Below are positions 42,460-51,580 of a stretch of 64,000 nucleotides of DNA, one piece after another. Below the pieces are notes generated by a model that saw nothing but the letters and a program-made list of their open reading frames with translations, did no database searches and was not told the DNA's origin. The stretch comes from Sphingomonas jatrophae (lineage in GTDB: Bacteria; Pseudomonadota; Alphaproteobacteria; Sphingomonadales; Sphingomonadaceae): the NCBI RefSeq assembly GCF_900113315.1, contig NZ_FOZG01000002.1, positions 124,001 through 188,000 on the forward strand. Reading direction: 5' to 3'. The position numbers and the translations under genes are program-made. Each line of letters opens with the position of its first letter. Positions within the stretch are counted from its first letter, which is position 1.

Positions 42460-43827
42460 TCAATACCGCGAGTCGAACGTCGCCGTCAGATCCGTCGTAC
42501 CGTTCGCGGCGACGGGCACCTTCCATTCCACCCGATCAGCCGACACGCGCTCGCCCGCCACGCTCTGCTCGGTGATCCTGACATCGCCCCATAGCCCGTC
42601 CTGCGCGAGATCCACCGTGACCGGCACGTCGCGCGCATTGCTGACTGTGTAGGCCATGCGGGTGCGCCAGCGCCGGTTCGACAAGCGCGTCCGCTCGGCG
42701 ACGACGACCTTCACCTTGACGTCGAAGGCCTCGCCCGTGCGGATCGACATGGACGAGCCCATCGGCGTGTGCGGGATGCGGTTCTCGCCGATGAACTGCG
42801 GATCGCCGCGTGCGTCGCGCATGTAGACGCGCACCGTTCCGGCCGGCAGCTGATCGCCCAATCCCCCCGCACGCGAGGTCGAGAACTTGATCGCGGTCGC
42901 GGCACTGCGCGGGACATCGTTGCCGCCCAGCCAGCCATTGCTGAATTCATAGGCCTTGCGGGCCGCCGCCGCCTTTACATCAAGGAAGCTGACCTGCTTC
43001 TGCTGCGCATTGGCGATCGTCGTCCGCTCGGCCAGCGGATAGAGGTAGAAATCGCCCAGCCGCTGGCGCGTGCCCGTCTCGGTGCCGGCCTGCTCGATCG
43101 CCGCATTGTCATCCAGCGAGGCGAAGCGGTTGGCCGCACCGCCGATGGTGCCGGCCACCAGCAGCGTGCCCGCGTTCGTGAAGGTGGTGCCGGTATTGTT
43201 GTTCAGCGTCACCCATCCCTGAACGTCGATCGACCCCGCTTTTTCGTCGAACAGCGCGACATAATCGCTCGTCCAGCCGAGCCCCGGCGTCAGGTAGGAT
43301 AGTCGCATCGGCACCGCCCCGCCGCGTGCCGCATCGACCGTGACCGACAGCGTCGGCCGTGCGCGCAGATTGTCGGGCACCTTGTCGAACACCACGCGCA
43401 CGGGCAGGCCGTCGTCGCGCAGCACCTCGATGCGGTTGCCGATCTGCAGCACGATGCCGCCATTCGCCGCCAGCACGCGCGCCTGTTCGCGTGTTTCCGC
43501 ACCCGTTGCAGGGTTGGTGCGGACGATGGTGATGGTCTGGCCGACAGCCTTCTCCATCAGCTTGTCGGGTGACAGCAGATCGAAGTCGAAATTCTGTTCG
43601 ACGATGCCGATGCCGGGGCCGCTCAGCGTCACCGTTTCGGGGCGGATCTGCGCGGACACGTCCGGGAATTCCTGCCGGCTGCGACCTTGCGGCAGCGTCA
43701 GCGTCCGCGCGTCCTGCACGAGCGCGACGCCGCTATTGTAGATGGTGATCTGGACATCGCCCTGCGCGGGTTGCGCCAGCGCTGTCGCCGGCCACACCGC
43801 CGCGCCCAAGATCCACGACCGCCGCAT
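42460..43827 (-). CDS. DUF4139 family exported protein
   Basis: 455 residues with a signal peptide (WILGAAVWPATALAQP). Beta-rich: VQITIYNSGVALVQDARTLTLPQG near residue 25, MRLSYLTPGLGWTSDYVALFD in the middle, and a C-terminal VEWKVPVAANGTTDLTATFDSRY. These fit the DUF4139 family (relatives of mucoidy-inhibitor proteins), of unknown function. It lacks the polyproline insert of its neighbour. Start ATG 43827. Divergent from the small SH3-like gene. Confidence 0.76.
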   Translation of the reverse strand: MRRSWILGAAVWPATALAQPAQGDVQITIYNSGVALVQDARTLTLPQGRSRQEFPDVSAQIRPETVTLSGPGIGIVEQNFDFDLLSPDKLMEKAVGQTITIVRTNPATGAETREQARVLAANGGIVLQIGNRIEVLRDDGLPVRVVFDKVPDNLRARPTLSVTVDAARGGAVPMRLSYLTPGLGWTSDYVALFDEKAGSIDVQGWVTLNNNTGTTFTNAGTLLVAGTIGGAANRFASLDDNAAIEQAGTETGTRQRLGDFYLYPLAERTTIANAQQKQVSFLDVKAAAARKAYEFSNGWLGGNDVPRSAATAIKFSTSRAGGLGDQLPAGTVRVYMRDARGDPQFIGENRIPHTPMGSSMSIRTGEAFDVKVKVVVAERTRLSNRRWRTRMAYTVSNARDVPVTVDLAQDGLWGDVRITEQSVAGERVSADRVEWKVPVAANGTTDLTATFDSRY

Positions 43828-43941
43828 CGCAAGCTCCCCTTTTCCGCAGAAGCTAGCGGCTGCGAAGGCGACGCGAAAGCCTTGGGCGTCGATCTGTCCC
43901 CGATGGGCGGCTATGCCCGCTCAGCTTGCAGGAGATGGAAG

Positions 43942-44340
43942 ATGCGACGTTTTGCGCTGCTGGTGTGCTGCATGATCCCCGTCAGCGCGGCTGCCGCTGC
44001 GGCCGCCACGCCGAAGCCGGTGCCCGTGCTGCTGCGGGCCGATCCGAACGTGGACGCCTGCCCATCCTTCCTGCGCGTCAAGCTGCCCGAGGGTGGCCGC
44101 GAAGGCTTTCTGTCGCTGCGTGCCGGACCGGGCACCGCATGGCCCGAAATTGCCCGCCTGCGACCGGCAACGTCCATGATCGCCTGCAGCGAAAAGGCGG
44201 ACTGGATCGCCGTCATCATACAGCCGGGCGGCGGCGGCGATTGCGCCATTCCCGTGCCCACGGGGAAGCCGCTCCGCTATGCGGGGCCGTGTCGACACGG
44301 ATGGGTGAACCGGCGCTTCGTCGAGACGGTCGCCGGCTGA
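43942..44340 (+). CDS. Small exported SH3-like protein
   Basis: 132 residues. Signal peptide with an alanine-rich stretch (MRRFALLVCCMIPVSAAAAA). The mature region has the bacterial SH3 pattern EGFLSLRAGPGTAWPEIARLRPATSMIAC and a final GWVNRRFVE, plus three other cysteines that may pair in the periplasm. Bacterial SH3 domains often bind cell-wall peptides. The AGGAG 7 bases before the ATG at 43942 supports the start. It converges with the antiporter gene (10 bases apart). Confidence 0.78.
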   Translation: MRRFALLVCCMIPVSAAAAAAATPKPVPVLLRADPNVDACPSFLRVKLPEGGREGFLSLRAGPGTAWPEIARLRPATSMIACSEKADWIAVIIQPGGGGDCAIPVPTGKPLRYAGPCRHGWVNRRFVETVAG

Positions 44341-44350
44341 GAGGCGGTCC

Positions 44351-45988
44351 TCAGGCGCGGTGCCGCGTTTCCGCCAGGTCGAGCTCGCGCGTGAGTTTGC
44401 GCGCCGTCTCGCTGCCGGCTGCCCGCTCCCGCAGCAGCGCCCGCAGCCGCTCACGCTCGGCCTTGACGCCAACCAGCCTGAACTCGGACACCAGCCGATC
44501 CTGCGCCCGCATCATGTCGGAGCCTTCGCCCGACAGGCCGTCGATCCGCTCACGATAGAAATCCATCACTCGTGCCCCTGCGGCGGCATAGAGATCCGGA
44601 TCGTCATGCTGCTCGGCCAGCGCGTGCTGATGGCGCTCGATCGCCCGCATCGCCGCCTTGGCCGTGGCGATCCGCACCGCATCCTCTTCGGCCTGTCGCG
44701 ACGGCTCGGCCGGCAGCGTCAGCCCTTTCAGGAGGATCGGCAACGCAACGGTCGCAAGGATGAGCGAGACGATGATCACGCCCGCGGCAAGGAAGATCGC
44801 CAGATCGCGCGCGGGAAATGGCGAACCGTCCTTCATGGCGAGCGGCAGGGTCAGCACGCCGGCCAGCGTTATCGCCCCGCGCACCCCCGCAAACGAGGTC
44901 GCGGCAACGAGGCGCCAGTCGGGGCTGCCGGCAGCGCCCGGCAGGCGCTTGCGCAGGATGGTCAGGCGCAGCGACACCCACACCCAGGCGAAGCGCAGTG
45001 CCAGGAGCCCGGACACGAGCGCCAGCACGTAGAGCCCGAGCCACAGGGGCGATGCATGCCCGGTCACCGCCACGGTCTGCCGCGCGCAGGCGAGGATCGC
45101 GGGCAGCTGTTCGCCGAGCAGCACGAAGATGATGCCGTTCAGGGCGAACTGGATCGTGTCCCACACAGAGTTGCGGCGCATCCGCGTAGCCGCAAGCGCC
45201 TGCCGGGAGATTTCGGCGAAGCTCATCGTGACGCCCGCTCCCACCGCGGCGAGGATGCCCGAGGCATGGAGATGCTCGGCCAGCAGGTAGGAGCCGAACG
45301 GGATCAGCAGGCTGACCAGAACCTGCGAGCCCGAATCCTCGCCCCAGCCCCGCGTCACCCAGGCCTTTGCCCGCGTGACGGCGAGGGTGAAGAGCACGCC
45401 CACCGCCAGGCCCGCGCCGGCAACCCACAGGAAGTTCAACGCGGCATTACCGGCCGAGAAGCTGCCGGTTAGCGCCGCCGCGATGGCGAAGCGCAGGCAG
45501 ACGAGGCCGGATGCATCGTTGAGCAGCGACTCGCCCTCCAGGATGTGCATCATCCGGCGCGGAATGGGCACGCGCGCCGCAATGGCGGACACGGCGATCG
45601 GATCGGTCGGCGAAACGACGGCCGCAAGCGCGAACGCGACCGCCAGCGGCATGGCAGGCAGCAGCCAGTGGATGAACAGGCCCATGCCGATGACGGTCAG
45701 CAGCACCAGCCCCAGCGCCAGCTCGACCACGGTGGGCAGATCCATGAACAGCTCGTCCTTCGGGATGCGCCAGCCGTCCAGAAACAGCAAAGGCGGCAGG
45801 AAGAGGAACAGGAACAGCTCGGGATCGAGCTCGACCCGGTAGGAGGTCGACAGGCCGATGAGCCCGCCCAACAGGATCTGCACGAGCGGGGTGGGCACCG
45901 ACACGGGCAGCATGCGTGCGATCGCGCCGCTGACGACCACCGCCAGCAGCAGAAACAGGCTGATCGACACGACTTCCAATACTAGCAC
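44351..45988 (-). CDS. Na+/H+ antiporter, CPA1 family (NhaP/YjcE-like)
   Basis: 545 residues: about twelve membrane helices, then a cytoplasmic tail of about 120 charged residues. The CPA1 ion site is AAVVSPTDPIAVSAI, followed by ILEGESLLNDASGLV, and SFAGVRGAITLAGVL near residue 395. It should exchange Na+ or K+ for H+ at the inner membrane. The frame is open up to 46090; I choose the GTG at 45988 since the first helix starts right after it, but TTG or GTG codons slightly downstream are possible. Confidence 0.84.
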   Translation of the reverse strand: MLVLEVVSISLFLLLAVVVSGAIARMLPVSVPTPLVQILLGGLIGLSTSYRVELDPELFLFLFLPPLLFLDGWRIPKDELFMDLPTVVELALGLVLLTVIGMGLFIHWLLPAMPLAVAFALAAVVSPTDPIAVSAIAARVPIPRRMMHILEGESLLNDASGLVCLRFAIAAALTGSFSAGNAALNFLWVAGAGLAVGVLFTLAVTRAKAWVTRGWGEDSGSQVLVSLLIPFGSYLLAEHLHASGILAAVGAGVTMSFAEISRQALAATRMRRNSVWDTIQFALNGIIFVLLGEQLPAILACARQTVAVTGHASPLWLGLYVLALVSGLLALRFAWVWVSLRLTILRKRLPGAAGSPDWRLVAATSFAGVRGAITLAGVLTLPLAMKDGSPFPARDLAIFLAAGVIIVSLILATVALPILLKGLTLPAEPSRQAEEDAVRIATAKAAMRAIERHQHALAEQHDDPDLYAAAGARVMDFYRERIDGLSGEGSDMMRAQDRLVSEFRLVGVKAERERLRALLRERAAGSETARKLTRELDLAETRHRA

Positions 45989-46234
45989 TCCATTTACTTC
46001 GGACGGTCGGCGCAAGGCTGGTCCGCCTGCTGCCGATCTCCCTGACCTGCCGAAGCGGGACACTGCGGCGACGTTCCGCCGCTCGCGCACGTGCCGGACC
46101 TACTGTCGGCGAGCTACGTCGGTGTCGCCAGCCGGAAGGCGAGCCGATCGCTGCGCGGGAGTTTGGCGACTGCCAAACGCCGCTTCCAGGATCGGCTCAA
46201 GGGGCGCCTTATTCAACCCCTGCTCTCAGTCCGC

Positions 46235-46660
46235 TCATTCCGCGCCGTCAGGATCCTCATCGAGCGTTGCCACCCCCATCAGCGGATGCATGACGAAGGT
46301 CCAGCCGTCACCCCCGAGGATCATCAGCCGCAAGGACTGGCGATCCGCGGCGCCGAGGATCGCTGCCGCTCCTGAGGAGGACGGCAACGACACCGTTGTG
46401 CCATCCTGCCGGATGCCGGTCGCCCAGCCCCGCCGTCCATTGCGGCTGTCGGCAGCGAGCCGCTCAAGCGCCGTCTCAAGCGCGGTGCGTGCGCGAGGGC
46501 CCTCGACCCACGCATGTCCACCGGCAACCATCTGCGGCGCCGGAGCGGCATGCTGGCCAGACGTGGGCTGCGCCTCCCGGCCCGGCTGTCGCTGCTTCAC
46601 CTTGGCTCGTTCGAGCGGACGCACACCCTCCATGCTCATCATGCGTGCGAAATCGTCCAT
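46235..46660 (-). CDS. Hypothetical protein, 141 aa
   Basis: No family recognised. The ATG at 46660 has a strong AGGGGAGG site, so it is likely real. The N-terminal half is polar and disordered (RPLERAKVKQRQPGR), the C-terminal half looks folded (GWATGIRQDGTTVSL, AAILGAADRQSLRLMILGGDGWTFVMHPLMGVATLDED). It has no signal peptide or membrane helix. It follows the NarL-type regulator by 64 bases on the same strand and may be the last gene of that operon. Confidence 0.55.
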   Translation of the reverse strand: MDDFARMMSMEGVRPLERAKVKQRQPGREAQPTSGQHAAPAPQMVAGGHAWVEGPRARTALETALERLAADSRNGRRGWATGIRQDGTTVSLPSSSGAAAILGAADRQSLRLMILGGDGWTFVMHPLMGVATLDEDPDGAE

Positions 46661-46724
46661 GGCCCTCCCCTTGAAACCTGCACATCGGAGCGCACCTGAT
46701 CGGCGCGAGTTCCCCCCTGCAGCG

Positions 46725-47354
46725 CTAGCTGAGATAACCCCGCCGGGTTGCGACGGTGACGGCGTGGGTGCGATCGTCCACGGCGAGCTTTTCGAAGATC
46801 GTCTTGAGGTGCGACTTCACCGTCTCCAGCGAAAGCTGGAGCGCCCAGGCAATCTGCTTGTTGGACTGGCCGTCCGCGACAAGGCGCAGGACGGCGACTT
46901 CACGGTCGCTCAGCCGCTCCTGCGGTGCATGGAGTGCAAGCTCCTGCGCGACGTCAGGCGAGATTACCCGACGGCGGGCATGGACCGCGCGGATCGTGTC
47001 GATCAGATCCTTGCGCAGGCAGGATTTGAGCAGATAGCCCGCCGCCCCCGCCTGCAGCGCACGATGAGCCTGCGCGTCGCCGGGATAGGTCGTCAGGATC
47101 AGCACGACCGCGTCGGGGCGCTCGGCACGGATCGTCTCCAGCGCCTCGATCCCGCCCAGAACCGGCATCTGGATGTCCATCAACGTCACGTCGGGCCGTA
47201 GCTCGCGGAACAGCGCCAGACCTTCCTGCCCGTCGCTCGCCTCGCCCACGACCACAAGGTCGTCCTGTCGCTCGATCGACGCGCAGATGCCGTCGCGCAT
47301 CATCGGGTGATCGTCGACGACGAGCACGCGGATCGGTTGGCGGGTGGGCTCCAT
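46725..47354 (-). CDS. NarL/LuxR-type response regulator
   Basis: 209 residues. Receiver with acidic D14-D15, phospho-acceptor D60 in LMDIQMPV, Thr in LTTYP and Lys in LLKSCLRKDL. LuxR-type helix-turn-helix (about 145-205): LSDREVAVLRLVADGQSNKQIAWAL and VKSHLKTIFEKLAV. It is the partner of the propeller kinase whose gene ends 38 bases upstream. Targets probably include the divergent hydrolase/efflux operon, by position only. Confidence 0.87.
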   Translation of the reverse strand: MEPTRQPIRVLVVDDHPMMRDGICASIERQDDLVVVGEASDGQEGLALFRELRPDVTLMDIQMPVLGGIEALETIRAERPDAVVLILTTYPGDAQAHRALQAGAAGYLLKSCLRKDLIDTIRAVHARRRVISPDVAQELALHAPQERLSDREVAVLRLVADGQSNKQIAWALQLSLETVKSHLKTIFEKLAVDDRTHAVTVATRRGYLS

Positions 47355-47392
47355 CTGTCACCGGCTGGCAGCGCGGCCACGCCAACCCCCTG

Positions 47393-50383
47393 TCAGCGCG
47401 TGCCGCCGCCCCCCCGGTATATCATTGCAGCCGGCGCTGTCACGATGACGGAGGTGCCACCTTCACGGCGCGCGCCAATGCGGAAGGTGCCGCCGATCCT
47501 CCCTGCCCGCTCGCGCATGCCCGGTATTCCGAAATGCCCCCGCCGCCCGTCCCGCGCGACATCGGCCGGAATCCCGACGCCATCGTCCTCGACCCGCAAA
47601 GTCAGGCCGCTGCCCCGATAGTCGAGTTCCACAAGGACTTCGGATGCATGGGCGTGGCGAGCCACGTTGAACAACACTTCCGCTGCGATGCTGGCCAGTT
47701 CGTCCCACGCGCCCGCGTCCAAGGGCCGGCGTGTGCCGCTGGACCGGATCGTCGCGGCGACTGCGCTTCCCACGAGTTGCCGACCGGCAATCTCGCGCAG
47801 CGCCGCTTCCGGATCCTCGAGACCGTCGCTGCGGCGCAGGTCGCGCAGGCGGTCACGCCCCTCGGCGACGACCTCGTCCGCACGGTCCATCGCCGCCTCC
47901 AGGTCGCGGCGCGCCGCGTGGTCGGGCGGCAGTGCGTCGCTGGCCAGCTGGAAGCGCAGCATCAGCGCCTGGATGGACTGAAGAAGGGTATCGTGGATGT
48001 CGCGGGCGACGCGCTCACGCTCGCGGAGGCGATCGAGCAGCCGGCTCCTGATCCGCCGCGCGACGAAGCGGAGCCTGATGCGATAGGCCAGCCAGAGCAG
48101 CACCGCAGCGGCAGCGGCGCAGAGCAGGCGAAACGGCCAGCGCTCGACAAAGGTCGGCGGCACTTCGATTGCGAGCGAGGCGCCGGTACGGTTCCACACG
48201 CCGTCCGGATTGGCAGCGATGACGCGGAACAAGTACCGGCCGGGTTTGAGGTTGGTGTAGCTCGCCTCGCGACGCAATCCCGCGGCAGTCCATCCGGAAT
48301 CCTGCCCTTCGAGGCGAAAGAAAGTCCGGTTGCGGGATGGGACGGCGAGGCTGTTGACGGCGAAGGCAATGCGAATGTCGTGCAGCCCTTCGCGCAAGCG
48401 AAGCATTGCCGGGGGATCGCGCCGGCTCTGCTCGCCTGCCGTCACCATGCGGATGGTGACGGGCGGGGGCACGAGGTTGCGGGCGATCAGCGCCGGATCC
48501 ACCATCAGCGTCCCGGCACGGGTCGCAAAGAAGATGCGGCCATCGGCGGAGGACGCGACCTGCGCGCCGCGAAAGCTGACGGCCTGGCCGCGCGTGTCGT
48601 AACCGTCGGGCGCGCCGAACAGCCGGTGGCGCAGAGTGGCATGGGGCGTCGCGAAGCCGCGGGCGAGTTCGCGCGCGCTTACCCGTGCGATGCCGAGCCG
48701 GACGAGGAACCAGGCATCGCCGCGGCGATCGAGCGCCATCCCGCGCACCCCGACGAGCCAGGGATTGCGCACCGATGACAGGCGGCGGATGCCGGTGGCA
48801 GTGACCCGAGCCACGCCCGTGGCGCCACTGACAAAAGCCGCATCGCCGACCGTCCAGAGCGCGGTCAGCGTTCCCAATCCAAGCTGCGATGCGCCGACGC
48901 GCTGCGAGCCCGCGGGGGTGAGGCGGAGAAGGGCGTCGCGGCCCGTGTTGACCAAGATGCCCTCACCCGTGGGATCGCGCACGAGGTCCAGCGCGCTGCC
49001 GTCGAGGTTGGCGGGGTGACGGCGCCACTTGCCCGCATCACGCAGCCAGACCGCATCCGCGCCGTTCAGCCACAGGCGGCCGGCGCGATCCTCCACGCAG
49101 GCGGTCGGCGTGACGGAATCCGGCGGGAGCGGCAGGCTTGCGCTTCCGTGGCCATGGCGCGTGATCCGGCCGCCATGAACCGCCCAGACACCGGTCGACG
49201 CGCTGCACAATGCGCCGACACGGCCGAGCCCGCTGCCGATGCGACGCGCACCCTCCGGCCGTGTCTGGAACAGCTGGTGCGCCGACGCGACGAAGACGGC
49301 GCCGCCCGGCGCGCGCGCCAGCTTGAGGCCATCCTGCACGTCCGGCGGCACCGAGGACAGGCGCGCGACCGGGGCGGGGCGATAGCGATCGAGGCCGGCA
49401 TCGGTCGCGACCCAGATGCTGCCTTCACGATCCGTGAACGTCTCGATCGTGGCATCCGAGGAGAGGAGCCGCCCCTCCCCCAATCGCTGGACATTCGCCG
49501 TTCCAGCGTGCCGAACGGCGCGGAACAGGCCGACGCCGCGGGTCGTGCCCCAGATGCCACCGCGCCGGTCGAAGGCGAGCGTTGGTACGGCGGCCCCGGA
49601 TACGGGCGCAAAACGGCTCGGCACTTCCGGCAGTCGGCCCCCCGCGTCCCTCACCTGCCGGGTCGCATATTGATCCGACACCCAGAGCCCGCCGTCCGGC
49701 GCACGTGCGAGCATGGTGAAGCCGACCTGGTCAGGCGCGATCTGGAAGCGTGCGGCACCGGGCGAGAGCCGGGCGAGCATCCCCGCCTCGCGGCTCCGCC
49801 CGAGTGAGACCCAGAGGCTGTCATCGGGGGTCACCGCGAGCGACGCGATCTCGCCGGCGGGCAGACGGAGCGCGCGATCCATCACTTGCCAGCGTCCCTG
49901 CGCATAGCGGAACAGGCGGTCGCCGCCGCCGCCCCAGGATGCCCACACCGCCCCGTCCCGGCGCTGCGCGAACTTCAGGAGCGATGGCGGCGCCTTCGTC
50001 ATCGGCACGGCGTGCAAGGCACCGTCGCGGTAGATCGCGGCTCCAGCGGCCTGATTGAAGCCTACCCATAGCCGCCCTTGCCGGTCGGCGAACACCGCTG
50101 TCGGGATCGCGCTGGCAAAGCGCGGATCAGGCGGCGGGGCGATATGCTCGAAGCTCAGTCCGTCGAAGCGGAACACGCCCTCCGCCGACGCAAGCCAGAG
50201 ATAGCCGTCCGGTGTCTGCGTCAGACCGACGACGTTGCCGGGCGCGCCCTGCTCGGACGTCCAGCTGTTATGCTTGAACCCCTCGATCCCGGTCGCCCGG
50301 ACACCGGTCGGCGCCAGCACGCACACGAATGACGCAAGCGCCCTCATCCTGCGCCACCGATGCTGCAACGTGCTTGCCCCCAT
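47393..50383 (-). CDS. Two-component sensor kinase with beta-propeller periplasmic domain
   Basis: About 996 residues. N-terminal signal or anchor (ALASFVCVLAPTGVRA). Periplasmic part of about 700 residues with many propeller repeats ((D/R)G-x-(L/I)W-(V/L)-(A/G) such as DGYLWLAS, EGSIWVATDAG), then a Y_Y_Y domain (YTNLKPGRYLFRVIAANPDG), one membrane helix (RLLCAAAAAVLLWLAYRI), and a HisKA_3 kinase with phospho-His in RVARDIHDTLLQS and HATPase motifs VEDDGVGIP and GHFGIPGMRERA. The start at 50383 is chosen; the Met 12 codons later is possible. These sensors bind small molecules, often sugars or their products. Its regulator follows directly. Confidence 0.87.
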   Translation of the reverse strand: MGASTLQHRWRRMRALASFVCVLAPTGVRATGIEGFKHNSWTSEQGAPGNVVGLTQTPDGYLWLASAEGVFRFDGLSFEHIAPPPDPRFASAIPTAVFADRQGRLWVGFNQAAGAAIYRDGALHAVPMTKAPPSLLKFAQRRDGAVWASWGGGGDRLFRYAQGRWQVMDRALRLPAGEIASLAVTPDDSLWVSLGRSREAGMLARLSPGAARFQIAPDQVGFTMLARAPDGGLWVSDQYATRQVRDAGGRLPEVPSRFAPVSGAAVPTLAFDRRGGIWGTTRGVGLFRAVRHAGTANVQRLGEGRLLSSDATIETFTDREGSIWVATDAGLDRYRPAPVARLSSVPPDVQDGLKLARAPGGAVFVASAHQLFQTRPEGARRIGSGLGRVGALCSASTGVWAVHGGRITRHGHGSASLPLPPDSVTPTACVEDRAGRLWLNGADAVWLRDAGKWRRHPANLDGSALDLVRDPTGEGILVNTGRDALLRLTPAGSQRVGASQLGLGTLTALWTVGDAAFVSGATGVARVTATGIRRLSSVRNPWLVGVRGMALDRRGDAWFLVRLGIARVSARELARGFATPHATLRHRLFGAPDGYDTRGQAVSFRGAQVASSADGRIFFATRAGTLMVDPALIARNLVPPPVTIRMVTAGEQSRRDPPAMLRLREGLHDIRIAFAVNSLAVPSRNRTFFRLEGQDSGWTAAGLRREASYTNLKPGRYLFRVIAANPDGVWNRTGASLAIEVPPTFVERWPFRLLCAAAAAVLLWLAYRIRLRFVARRIRSRLLDRLRERERVARDIHDTLLQSIQALMLRFQLASDALPPDHAARRDLEAAMDRADEVVAEGRDRLRDLRRSDGLEDPEAALREIAGRQLVGSAVAATIRSSGTRRPLDAGAWDELASIAAEVLFNVARHAHASEVLVELDYRGSGLTLRVEDDGVGIPADVARDGRRGHFGIPGMRERAGRIGGTFRIGARREGGTSVIVTAPAAMIYRGGGGTR

Positions 50384-50540
50384 CTGCGTGAGCGTAGCGG
50401 ATCGGGCGGCGCTTGGCTCACCCGAATGAGGGATCGCACCGCCCCCCGGCCTAGTGTGCCGTCTCACGGTGGGCCTGCCTAATCATCCTCCCTGCCGATC
50501 GCGGAGACGCGGTCCGCCCGATCGAAAGGGAGTTCGCCGC

Positions 50541-50813
50541 ATGCTCACACCGTTCGACATCATGCCACGGCCCAGCCGCCGGCCGGGCCGTGTTCCGCGG
50601 CTGCGGGGCGCTGCCGGCGGCGTCCTCCTCGCCGCCTCACTCTGCATTTCGCTGGGAACCGCAGGAGCGATCACGGGCGGGATCGTCCTCTATCTCGGCT
50701 GGCTGGCGGTGGTGCTCAGACTGCTGCTCGCGCCGGCTGATCCCGACTTTTCTACTCCGTCGAACAATCCCGACGATCTTATCGGGATACGTCGAACGAT
50801 CGGCCTCCGCTAA
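50541..50813 (+). CDS. Small membrane protein, 90 aa
   Basis: The ATG at 50541 has AAAGGGAG upstream. Basic N-terminus (RPSRRPGRVPRLRG), then two hydrophobic stretches (about 27-44 and 48-66) and a polar tail. No family recognised. Divergent from the sensor kinase and 46 bases before the isochorismatase-like gene, so it is probably the first gene of the hydrolase operon. Confidence 0.5.
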   Translation: MLTPFDIMPRPSRRPGRVPRLRGAAGGVLLAASLCISLGTAGAITGGIVLYLGWLAVVLRLLLAPADPDFSTPSNNPDDLIGIRRTIGLR

Positions 50814-50859
50814 TCCACTCGCACCAACGACAACGCGCCCCCTCATGAAGGAATTGACC

Positions 50860-51516
50860 ATGCCCAATGCTACCGCCACTCCCGGCAAGCTGCTGCTGAC
50901 GCCGACCGATCACACGCTGGTGCTGATCGACTTCCAGTCGCAGATGGCGTTCGCCACCAAGTCGATCGCGCCCGAGTTGCTGCGCAACAATGCCGCCTTG
51001 GTCGCCAACGCCGCCGCGGGTTTCGGCGTGTCGACGATCCTGACGACCGTGGCGGAGAAGAGCTTCTCCGGCCCGATGTTCGACGAGATCACCGCGCCCT
51101 TCGCCGGACAACAGCTGCTCGACCGCACGTCGATGAACACCTGGGAAGACGAAGGCGTGATCGCCGAGGTCAATCGCATCGGCAAGGGACGCATCGTGCT
51201 CGCCGGGCTGTGGACGTCGGTGTGCATCGTCGGCCCGGCGCTTTCGGCGCTCGATCAGGGTTTCGAGGTCTACGTCATCACCGACGCGAGCGGCGACATC
51301 TCGCCCGAGGCGCATGAGCGTGCCGTCGAGCGGATGGTGCAGGCCGGAGCGCGGCCGATCACCGCGCTTCAATATCTGCTCGAGCTGCAGCGCGATTGGG
51401 CGCGCGGCGAGACCTACGACATGACCACCGGCATCGCCCGCAAGTGGGGCGGCGCATACGGCCTCGGCATCACTTACGCCAAGACGATGTTCGGCGCTTC
51501 CGAGGGCGGCCACTGA
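50860..51516 (+). CDS. Isochorismatase-like hydrolase (YcaC type)
   Basis: 218 residues. Cysteine-hydrolase fold: catalytic Asp in LVLIDFQSQMAF near residue 24, Lys in TVAEKSFSGP, and nucleophile Cys in LWTSVCIVGP near 121. Such enzymes hydrolyse amides, carbamates or vinyl ethers; YcaC itself has no proven substrate. AAGGA before the ATG at 50860 makes it the better start than the ATG at 50845. First enzyme of an operon with other hydrolases, a porin and an exporter. Confidence 0.87.
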   Translation: MPNATATPGKLLLTPTDHTLVLIDFQSQMAFATKSIAPELLRNNAALVANAAAGFGVSTILTTVAEKSFSGPMFDEITAPFAGQQLLDRTSMNTWEDEGVIAEVNRIGKGRIVLAGLWTSVCIVGPALSALDQGFEVYVITDASGDISPEAHERAVERMVQAGARPITALQYLLELQRDWARGETYDMTTGIARKWGGAYGLGITYAKTMFGASEGGH

Positions 51517-51580
51517 TTTCGTCCACGCACCGGCCGGGTGCAACCGCCCGGCCAAATACTCAAGAGCGAAGGAACGACCG

